This document shows positions 23,558 to 35,500 of a stretch of 64,000 nt of DNA, piece after piece (position 1 is the stretch's first letter; the number at the start of each line of letters is the position of its first letter). The notes below the pieces were generated by a model. The model made no database searches. It was not told the origin of the DNA and worked only from the letters and a program-made list of their open reading frames with translations. The translations under genes were made by a program, and so were the position numbers. The stretch comes from Hyalella azteca. Lineage: Eukaryota; Arthropoda; Malacostraca; Amphipoda; Hyalellidae. The stretch covers positions 1-64,000 of the forward strand of contig NW_025939499.1 in NCBI RefSeq assembly GCF_000764305.2, given 5' to 3'.

Positions 23558-26500
23558 GTAAGTCTTCAGGGTTTGGGTATGAGTTAAGTGCATGTGGTGG
23601 AGGCGTCGAGACTTGATATAACCATTAAAAATTATGTTATGTATTACAATGCTGTAATATGAGAGCTGATCTTTGCTTGTAAATTACGAATACTTTATGG
23701 TATCTTTGTGCTTTTCGCTATCCCTGCATGTGAATGAAAACGTTCAGTCAGGAGGAAAAATGTAACATATAAAAGTTGTTTTGTGTATAAGCATTTTATT
23801 TTCTCATATATGATTTCCAATTGCTCGTGTGCTAAGTATACTTAGGGATAATATACAGACAAAGAGATCCAAACCTGCCAATATTTGTATGCGGATAAAA
23901 CTGGCAGGTTTGAATAGATATAACTTAATTATTCAGTCTTCCTTGTCTTTTAACATGTTATAAACAGTGTAAATTATTCTGTAATTTAATATTTTTATCT
24001 AAAATGCCTATTTTTTGAGAGATATTAAATGAATAAAAATTGTACCCGCGTAAAAAACGTTGACATCTCGGTCTCTCGAAGAGGTAATCTGGGTGCTTGG
24101 TTTCTCCGAGCTGTAATTTAAGATCGGAGAAACGTCCCCAAAGCTTGGCGATACTCATCATTACTGACTCATCAGTATAGCGATTGTCTGTGGCAATCGA
24201 AAGATTATGAAAAGATTGCCTCAGTGAAACACAATTCTGGCCAAATTCGAAGTTGTTGGAGAAATAAAATGTTTAAGAGACTCTCAAGTGGAGGCCTCCG
24301 AGATCACTTCATATCTCAATGAAAACACTCACACGACTTCGTTTCGTACGAAAACATTTTGTAGTATCTTGTACTATCTGGAATGCAGCCCATGACATCA
24401 TCTTGTTTTAAATATTATTGGCTTGCACCACCATACACGGGAGCGAATGGACTAGAGTGTAATGATTGGCCACCATTGAACATTACATTGAACGTCACTT
24501 CATAACATGACTATTGCTCGAACTGTAACCAGCGAATAGCTCACTGCAACCAATCAGCCTATAGCTCGTCAGGAGAGCTGCATGAAACCTGCCGTGCACC
24601 ACTAGGCCGCGTATTGAACATGACTTGCAGGACATCGATTAAATTACGTAACTTTTAGTTCGCAGTATCTGAGGTTAGGTTTCATATAACATAGTTCTGT
24701 TCCAAAAACTCTCGTCCTTCGAAGAGTGGATATTCGACCGTGGGCTGATTCGACACACGGGACAGATACGGAGGAGTTGGTGGCGGGCATCATATTCACT
24801 CAAAGGCTCCGGCGCGCCCCGTCCAGGTGGTGCAGAATTTTTCGCGCATTGGCAGACTACGCAAAGCCATCTGCCTGGTGACTTGCGGCTGAGAATGTTA
24901 CGGTCTGGAAGTAAGATGCTACGAGAATGCTACGTTCTTGAGGGATAGTCCATTCGAGCAGGGCAGTGGTGGTCTCCGACAAGTAACCCGTCAAGGCATG
25001 GTAGGAGCTGACATATGGCGGGCCCTTCAAACGGTAGCTGATATAAGAGTCGGGGGGCCCTGACTTCGTAGCTGCCATTACGAGTACCAGGGCCCCACAG
25101 AGTTGGTGTGTACGGACGGATACGCTCATCCCTCATATCCTGTCTGTCCCTCTGGCTGCGCCGTCCGGCCGAGGGACGAGGCCGAGCTTTGCATACCGAA
25201 AAGATCGCCTGGCGCAGCCAGTCAAATGACGGAGCTGTTGTGTTGTCGTGACGCAAACAATTGAAGTGAAGCGACGTGTGTGACCAGAGAGTATAATTAT
25301 ATCTTTATTGCCATTACAGCGGCAAACTGTAATTTACTACGTTCACCTGCCGAAATAAAAGTTGCGGTTTACTTGTGGTTTTAAACTTGCCGTCAATTTA
25401 TTTTTTAATTTTTTTTTCTAAATTGTTTTTCATTGCCGCGTCATCTGTAATTTACGACCTTCACCTGACTAAATAAAAGTTGCGGTTTTCTGGTGGTATT
25501 AAATTTGCCGTCAATTTAGTTGTTAATATCTTGTATAAATTGTTTTTATTTTCAATAATTCACTTACTCTAGTTTAAACATTTTTGTTTGTATCTCTGGT
25601 GTTCATGAGTTTGAAAACACCACGTAATTTTTGAGCCTATATACGAACTTTGAACCTATGTACTTTAAAATGACATTACCTGGGCCGGAGAGAGTATTTT
25701 ATCGGTAAAATAAGGCTGCATCACACAACTTGGAGAAGATTGTAAACAAGGAATCTTATTAACATTAAAAACTCATAAAAAAATTGATAAAATAGGAAAA
25801 ACTTGTAATATAAACAACAACAAATGAGAATTGCATCTTCAAATTATCGCGATATTTTCACAATCTCGAATTTCTGTGGAAATAGGTTGGTGCAAAGACT
25901 AGATTTGAGTAGCTTGGCATTTAGAGTCAACAAATAGTCCAGGGGGCTTTTATATACAGAAAAGCTTATGGAAAAATATGTGATAAGGAAAACGCATTGT
26001 GGACATCGCGTGCTCAGAAGCGGGCCTTAATTCGGACTCAATATACGCGTTAAATCTTCTCATTTAACCCTCACTTATCTGTTTAGTTTTTCTGCTTTCA
26101 CCTTCATTTGAGAAGCAGATTCACATACCAAATCTTGCACGGAGCCACCGGTGATATCTTACATACATTTTTAGGTTTATTTTTATTTACTACGCGTGAC
26201 GTCTTCACTTCGTTAATTTGACGGCATTTTGACTCCAGCACTCGCGCTCTCTTTTTAATTTGATGCGCACACGCGCACTTGAGACGCGCTTGGAGTGCGC
26301 GATCTTTGCGCTCGAACTGCTGCAGGCAGATGGAGTGCTTTATAGGGCTGCTGCAGGCAGATGGAGCGCTTTGTAGGGCTGACTTTATGAGGAATAAAAA
26401 TCATTGTTATTCAAATATGTTTGTATAATGTTATATAATAATCAGTAGGCGATAATATTTGTTTTACAAATTCTTCATTAATTGTCATATTAGTTTCCAG

Positions 26501-29500
26501 TTTACTGCATGAAGGCAAACTACGGAAGGATGAGTCCATAAGTTAGATTATTGTTCCGTGGAATTAAACACGGAACAATAATCTAACTTAATTTTAAACA
26601 CGGATTATTCCGTGTTTAAAATTACAGCGCGTTGATTTAATTGTTTATTTGAAACTGTGGTGCAAAGTGTTTTAATTATTATTCATGAATAAACCGAAGC
26701 CTATAGGATCATGTAGGCAAGTTCGGACTTGAGAGNTTATAGGGCTGCTGCAGGCAGATGGAGTGCTTTATAGGGCTGACTTTATGAGGAATAAAAATCA
26801 TTGTTATTCAAATATGTTTGTATATTGTTATATAATAATCAGTATATGCGATAATATTTATTTTACAAATTCTTCATTAATTTTCATTTTAGTTTTCAGT
26901 TTACTGCATGAAGGCAAAGTACGGAAGGATGAGTCCATAGGTTAGATTATTGTTCCGTGGAATGCTGGAGCGGAGGTTATTGCTACTTTAGGATTTGAAT
27001 ATGCGAATATTATTTGATCATGAATGATATTTGATCTGGTCAATAGTTTTGATCATGAATAAATTGGGAAGACATTCAAGTTATATATTAATTAATACGT
27101 TTAACGGTAGTTTAATATTAATTATTTAAGTTTTTCGTTTGATAGTTTTAGGAAAGCTTCAATCCCAAGTTCTGAGCTCAAATATCAAGACTCAATCTCG
27201 AAACCGCGAGAACACATGAGAAATGAAAGCCACGCACAAAAGTGTTGATGCTATAAGAGTCATTAACTTTTAAAATTACCGCACGTTGATTTAATTGCTT
27301 ATTTGAAACTGTGGTGCAAAGTGTTTTAATTATTATTCATGAATAAATCGAAGCCTATAGGATCATGTAGGCAAGTTCGGACTTGAGAGGGAGCTAAAAA
27401 CTTTAACAACACATGTATTGTATAATTGAATTATTTGTGGTAGTTCGTATGATTGGTTTTGTGACAACGCTTGTTGAGGTAGTTTTTTAATATTGATACA
27501 AAATCATTTCAATAGTATCTCAGAACGTTGCATACTTTTTCATAGGCCGGTACGATAATATGCATAAAGTAATTTTTGAATTAGCGATCTCATTATTAAC
27601 TTTTGAATCACGCATATTTTCAAAGTAACGTTAAAACTTATTTGAGCATAGCAGTCAGCAAGGCATGCTCAATTGTTACCGCAGCATTTCGTAACAGCTT
27701 CCATAATGTTAATGGTTATCACGAATTTGAAACAAATTTAATTTGCTTCTAGTTTTTTTGCATAGATTCGGAGCAAAATTTACTCAATGTACGTATTTAA
27801 ATCGTAGTTTATGACCGACTACCACCTCACCCACTATACCCTGAGAACTCTCACCAACCAACTACCATCTCACCCACTATACCCTGAGACCTCTCACCAA
27901 CCAACTACCATCTCACCCACTATACCCTGAGACCTCTCACCAACCAACTACCATCTCACCCACTATACCCTGAGACCTCTCACCAACCAACTACCATCTC
28001 ACCCACTATACCCTGAGAACTCTCACCAACCAACTACCATCTCACCCACTATACCCTGAGACCTCTCACTAACCGATTACCATATCTAACTCACCAAGTA
28101 CTGTCCTTTCAATAAATTGTTCGTTTACTTTTTCTTGGGTTGAACTTTCGCCAATCACGAAAAGAAAAAAGCGGCTTTCATTCACTTCATTTAAACTTGA
28201 GCAATGAGCACTAAATGATTATTCTACCGGAAGTAATTGACTAGCGTTACGTCTGCAACTGATTTGAATTGCGGTTGTTTTTAAATATTGCGCAAATATT
28301 CCCTTATTATTCTACGATGAACAAAGCATTAGGCATTAATTAAACTCTGCACGCCGTGATGGTGTGGAGCGTTGCAGCAATGGGGAGCTCATATATAACA
28401 GTTATTTCCAGGGCAACCTAGGGGAACCTATTTTATTGCAAGTATTTCTACTGGGAGCCTTTTTTTCTAGCAAATATACAACACGAGGATACGGGCCATA
28501 TATATAGTCGCTCCAATTATGCCCCCATGTTTGTCTGCTCTTGAGGCCCGCCGCGTTGCCAGCATAAAATTGAGTGCAAACATAAATGGACTCAATGAAA
28601 AACTGGCCATTGTATAGATCACTTAAGAGCTTCATAGATTGCCGCTTGATAATTTTAATGAGCTCTTTTATTGCCAGTGGGAATGCAAGAGTTACTTTCA
28701 TAAAGAGCCTGGTTCTACCACTGAATCTGATCAAAATTGCACAGATATATCGTCTAGTTCTTGTCTGTAAGCTGATGACGGTGCGAGGTGAGCGGGATTT
28801 TTTTTCTCTAGTTTACGATTCTCGCGAGTTCTCTATAGGATAAAATGCTTACCATGATTATATGAAAACGAATTAGTGTAAACCGCTCATTTAATTTTAT
28901 TTTCTTTGAAATTTCAATGTTCTTGGAAAATTCATTCCAAATAAAATTTCGATTTGATTCACTTTACATCTTTCAACCACATATAAGAGTCAAAGGAAAT
29001 GAACTTTGAGAGGAAATTCCATAGGAGCATCACATTTGATCAGCTTCGACTCACGACAGAAATAGTATATGTCGGTTACTGTTGTCCTGTTGTCAAGGAC
29101 CGCGGTGCAATTCACTGTTTTGTTAATGGCAATAATAATAAGACAGAAATAATAATAAATAATTTTCGTTTAAATAATATTTAACTTAGACAGTTATCCG
29201 ACTCGTCAACGATCACTACTCATGTAACAATATGTAAAACATCGTGCGGTCTTGGAAATAAGTCCACAATAATGGACCACATTCTCTGTCATTATGTCTC
29301 GCGGTTTCGCTCAGAACTGTTGAGATAAATCGACGAGCGTTTGAGAAATAAACGGCCTGTCAAGAAATAAAAATTGGAAATATTTTCCTGAGAATCGATG
29401 AAGTTATAAAGCGCGAGTACTGAGCTTTGTCTGAAAAGCTCCCATGGCAACGAGAGTTCGGGCCCCGCACTTGTTATTGTGCGCCGCCCGGCCGACAAAG

Positions 29501-32500
29501 GCAGCTAAAGCGCTCAGCAAATAACGATACAGAAATGCGCTGGGAAACATTAAGTCTTCATAAGTTGGCATATGTTATACGTTGTGAAACATTTTATATG
29601 TACATTTAACTTGCTTGAGCACAATTTTTGCTAGGAATGGAAGCACATGGAGTTACTTCGTTAAGAGTCTATAAAGTTCCTTCGATATTTACCTGTACGT
29701 AATATACATGGAGAAATAAGGAATAGTTTTATTGAATGGCTTATATTACAAATTCTACCAATGAAATTGGTAAATTTTGAGTGTTATATAAATACTTCAA
29801 TCTCTCTCAATTATTAGAAATTAAATTAAATGAAATCATAAGTCCTCTGTTACACATGCAAAGATAAGATAATCACCAAAATAAACTTCGCCTCCGCCGC
29901 CCTCGCTGCAGGCGATGTTTCGGAGGCTGCAATGCGCCGCCATTCTCAGAAATCGTGTCATTCTGTTTGCCCCCTCACATTCTCCGTCCCCCTAATACTC
30001 CATTATGTCAAGAAGCTGCCAATCTTCTTGCAAATCAACTTTGTCTAATCCTGCGATAACAGAGTCAAGGCAAAAATCCGCTCCTTCTGCAAACATTATT
30101 GCGAAGCACGAGGAAAAAAGACGCTGCGCGACGAAAAGCGAGCGGCCGGGCTCTCTCCCGGCGGATGAAGAGACTGTAAAACCTCGCGGGAGAAGGGGCG
30201 GGGAGCCTTATTAAATATTTAGGCAGCGATTATACTGAGTCATCCAATAGATTCCGGTTATCCATTCGTGATCCACCTTTAAAGTTGGTTGGCTTTAAGT
30301 AGCAAAATGAATCGTCGATTGAGAATACAAAAGTTCTTATGAGTCAATAAAATTCTTTTATTGTCAGTCATCTATTAGGATAACGAAGCAATTTTACTAT
30401 GAGATAGGCTGCAAAACTCACAAAAAGTGAAGGAGCCCCCGAATATTCCAAATAAACAAAAAATATTCGTTTTTAATGATTTCCAAAGAAACTCGGTAGT
30501 CGCTGCTTCTTATCGGATGATTATGCACAGAAATAAATCCGCGCATAGAAGTGAGGTTCCTTTAAGTCTGTAACAAAAACTTCAGTGTACACAAATATTA
30601 TACTGGAACGATGCTTCAGTGTGCACATATGATATATTGAAGTGGTACTTCAGTGTAATGTCAGGCACCATTAAGCGCCACCTGATTGATTTTATATTTG
30701 TACCTGAACCTGCACGAGGATTGGGATTCATTGACTAACTGCGTGAGGGATAACTAAGACGTCCTATCTTATACTAAATACTGATAATAAACAAATAAAA
30801 GTACAAATGATGACCTCTCTGTGGAACTTGTCTTAATACGGGGTGGGTATATACATGAGAGATACGTACAATACAGAGGCCATACTTTCAAAACTCGCTA
30901 AGTGAACGTAAATACTTACGCTGCATTTTCTTGTCTAAAATTGGTGGATTTTGCTCGAAAGGCCGTTAATGATTGGCTGATGAACTTACGATCTCTTAAC
31001 TTTTTTTGAAAGTATAGGCCCAGGCTATATTACAACCTTGACCAAGTCGACCAAGACTGTCGGGGTAGCTCGACTAGCGCGTGTTACATGGCGGCGTACT
31101 TGTGAGTTACTGGGGGCTTTACTAAAGTACCCAGACCTTTAATAGACTTCGTATTTCCGCCCACCGAGTTCTTTTCCTCGTGCTGTATAAGCAGTCGTCT
31201 TAGCGTTTGGGGCAAGCTCTCAGTGATACAGAGGACTCATAGCTAACTAAGTCGGCTGGTAAACACATAAGGATTTATAGCCACAAACTACTCGCGGACA
31301 GTAATCAAACTGTATAATGGAACATACGGTACTTCAGTGTACACAAACGGGATACTTGAACGGTACTTCAGTGTTCTCATATAAACTGTATCCTGGAACC
31401 GTACTTCAGCGTACACAAACAGTATACTGGAACGGTACTTCAGTGTACTCAAACTATATACTGGAACGGTACTTCAGTGTACACAAACAGTAATATTATA
31501 TAAAAAGGGAACTAAAATTGAAGGTATTATATTGATCCCGCGGGCACAGCCGGGCTAACCTTCCGGTAAGTTATAAAACCATTTGATTTATTTCGAGAAT
31601 AATCACCTAGCATAACAATAAATATAGTAATAATCACTCCTCTCCGTTTGTTGTGAGAAACGCATTCAATTTGTTATGGATATTAACTTTAAATACAAGC
31701 AGTTAACTCAAGTAAAATTTACTTCTATTTTATAAACCCTAATAGAATTTATTTCTCACAAATCTCCTTGTTTAAACATGGCTACATCAATTCCTTTGAT
31801 TCCTCCCTCACCGCGCCTACCCCCTCCTTTGCTTTGACTGATGCGTTCAAATTTGTCTTTAATCTGAAGTTGACAGACTGACAGACTTGCGAACCGACAG
31901 ACAAACAGACGGACGGATGAGCACCGCGATGACAGAAGCGGTCCTGTCTCTCACTGTCGATCTCACGCCAATTCAACGCCACAAAAATCAACTTCTGGAC
32001 GCAACGAAAAAATAAACATCAAATATTAGAATTTTAAACTCATTTCCTTTAAAATTTTTCGGTACTGAAATATTTTGAAATGACTTTATCAGTGACGAAA
32101 ACTGTTAAAACTAAAATAATTTTGGGATTACTGAAGGAATAGTATCGTGCTGGTAGATTTAATTAATCCCTTCGAAAGTCTTGGGTTCAAATGAAGAACC
32201 ACTTCACTTCATGCCGGGTAATATAGAATTTAAGTTACGTGTAAGATGAATGAGTCTTGACTGTATTACCAGCTAACCTGGTATTTCACTTTGAAAAATA
32301 TTTATCTCAAAAATATTTAGTCCGTTAAAGAAATGCACTTAATTTATGTGACGAAATGAATATTATCGAGCTAAAAAATTTTCTGAAAATATACATGAGA
32401 TAGTTCGTCGAAATAAAATAATACAGCAAATTTGAAAAGAAAAACAAAAAGTTACGCTATAGACATCGGTCTGAAGCATCAAACGCAACAACTATATATA

Positions 32501-35500
32501 CGAGATTAAAATACAGCGGCAAAGGCTTCATGTGTAGCGTGTACAGCAGCTACAGCGATGATGACATTGTTTATTTGGCGCTAAGCATTTTGCATTGGTT
32601 GGAAAAGTAAAGTAAGGTGAAATTAAAGTTAGGGTATCAACACAGAATGATGTAATTCCATCGCATCTCTGAGTAACGGCGAGAAAAAAAAGAATGTATA
32701 TGCTAACTCAAGGCAACTGAAACAAGTAGCATCAAACTGTAAGACCTGTTGAATTAGCAAGCAGCTGTTAATATCTAAAAACAGACTGCCGGCATCAACA
32801 AGATCACAGAGACAAAAAGAAGTTCTACGCGGTATCAACAGGGACATCATAAGCATCATCAAGATCACAAGCGTCAACAAGATCTCCGGCACGAACAAGA
32901 AGATAGCCGACATCAACAACCATATCACTGACATCAACACTGAGATCTTCTACATCAACGAGGTGATAGTTAACATCAACAAAAACGTACGCAGTTCGCC
33001 AAAAACGAGCATCAACAGGGAAGCACCCCCTCCCCCCCCCTTATACAGTGAGGAGAGAAGGCGCAGCCTCCACGCCTCATCGTATGAGCAGCACCAGCAG
33101 CACAATCCTGAGCAACAATGACAACAACAGCAAGTCCGCAAAGCGCATCAATAATCCAGCTTTTAAGCGGCTCAACTCTGGCCTAAACCGCAGTCAAAAC
33201 AGACCAGCTGAACCACAGCTCAGCCAAAACGTCGCAACGCATCGCAACCAACGCGGCAGCTCTGACTTATTTGGATGTGGAACCAAAAAGACGTGATAGC
33301 CTTCGTATTGTCGCAACTTGGCTTGAAAATTCCGAAGAAATAAGTTTTAGACATAAGGTGGACTCTGATGTCTCGACGTGTTGACACCTTGAATTGGTTT
33401 TTTGATAGACGAACACGCATGTTTTACTCTCAAGTGCGGCTATATTTTGTGCGGAGCAGATGACGGAGCTGCACTGCTGTTCATAAGATTCTTTTTGTTG
33501 AACTTTTGCCTGAAGAAGCAGAAATATTCGGCGTAATTCATCTCACTGACTCATGCTCCGCCGTCCCGCAGTCTCGCGTCTCATGGGCGGTCCCGGCGTC
33601 CCTGTACCGTCCCGCAGTCTCGCGTCTCATGGGCGGGTCCGGCAACGTGGCGTCCCTGTCAGCGTGCGGCGTGGGCGACAACAAGGCAATGCACTTCCCG
33701 CTCTCCCATCGCAGAAAACGACGCATCCTCTTCACTCAGGCACAGGTTGTTATACATTTCAATTCTGTGATAAATATTTCACATGTTTCATATTTACCTC
33801 GTCACTTTACTCAATGGTACTAACAAAACACGAATTCTATCACAAAAAATACAATAATTACGAACAGAATAATCGAGTGCGAGATTTTTTTTAAAATTTT
33901 GCATTCATGTTTGGTTACTGCAAATGTTTTTTTCAGATCTCTTATCCCATAATTTTATTAGTAACTTTTCTGTCACTATAACTCAAACGCCTTTTTTCCA
34001 CCGCGCGTGTCGCAGGTGTACGAGTTGGAGCGGCGCTTCAAGCAGCAGAAATACCTGAGTGCCCCCGAGATCGAGCAGCTGGCTGGCCTCATCCACCTCA
34101 CCCCCACGCAGGTCAGTTCTCACCCACTCCAGCAGCACATATCCACGTACCTCACCCACGCAGGTCAGTTCTCACCCACTCCAGCAGCACATCCACCTCA
34201 CCCCCACGCAGGTCAGTTCTCACCCCCACCTGCAGCACATCCACCATGCATCTTTTTACCAATAATTTAGCACTCGCTCCTTATTTAGTGGCAGTTGAAC
34301 GCATAAATATTTTGTTAGTCCCGTCATAAATCAAAGAGTGGGCAATGCCAGAGTATTATCCTCCGCAGAGCTGCAAGTGTCAGTAGTTTAGGTAACTGCT
34401 GTGAGGTGCCGAGCTCAACCTTCGGCTGTGTAATATACACAGCCGAAGTGAGGAGTTACCATCAAGCGCCACCTGATTGATTATACATTTGTACCAGAAC
34501 CTGATGATTGGGATTCGTTGACTAAATGAGTGAGGGATAACTGAGACACTTTTCTCTGTATAATTTATCTTGATACGGAGTGGTTATACATGAGAGATAC
34601 AATACGGGTATGTGCTAAGACGTCAACTTTGACCAAGTCGACTACGACTCTATACAGTGCACTGATGTATACCGTCCGAACTGGAATGCGTTCGCTTCAG
34701 CTCAACGCGCTTTCGGCTCACTCAGTCTTTCTGGATGAGCGTGTGAGATACTGTTTATGTATCTCACCGGCTCAATATAATGCACCGGCTCACAGCTCAA
34801 TCACTATACCTTTCTAAGGTATAGTGATTGGTCTTTTCGTCGTTTTTAGCGTCTTCAGCAATTTATTAGTGACATTTCTTTGTCTCTGCTGTCCAGGTGA
34901 AGATCTGGTTCCAGAACCACCGCTACAAGATGAAGCGCGCGGCCAAGGAGAAGTCCATGACGGAGAACAACAGCCAGGTGAGTGACCTGCCTAGCACCAC
35001 CGAGTTAGAAATAAAATGTGCTAATTAGAAATGAAATTATAACAAATAACCTCGCTTTAATAAGAGGAGCGTTGTGAATATCGTAATACCGGCGTTGTTC
35101 TAATTTCTGAGAATCATCAGCCGGCGATGTCTATATACCATGTGTGTGCATCATGTATGAATTGTAAGTATTTTATCACGGGAACTTGGTTATAATTATT
35201 GTATCAATTTTCAGAAAGTTTTACTGAAATTAAAAAATATATATATTAAAAAATGACGTGCTTTTTGGCCAGTCGAGCGCGTCTGTGCGCCGTGTAAGTG
35301 TGCCGGTGCTGGTGAAGGACGGCAAACCTTGCTCGTCCTCCAGCGACTCCCCGGAGCCTTCCTCCATCTCTGACTCCAAATCCAGCTCTGTGCTCCACTC
35401 CACCTCCAGTTCTGTGCTCCACTCCACCTCCAGCGCTCCACAGCTCAGCAACCACTTCCAGCACCACACAAGCGCATCTAGCACAACCGATGTAGGAGGT

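Noticed and set aside
30005..30214. Frame ending [21 protein letters not shown], also at 44466-44729
   Set aside because: The shared end is part of a duplicated non-coding repeat; the frames upstream of it are unrelated in the two places.
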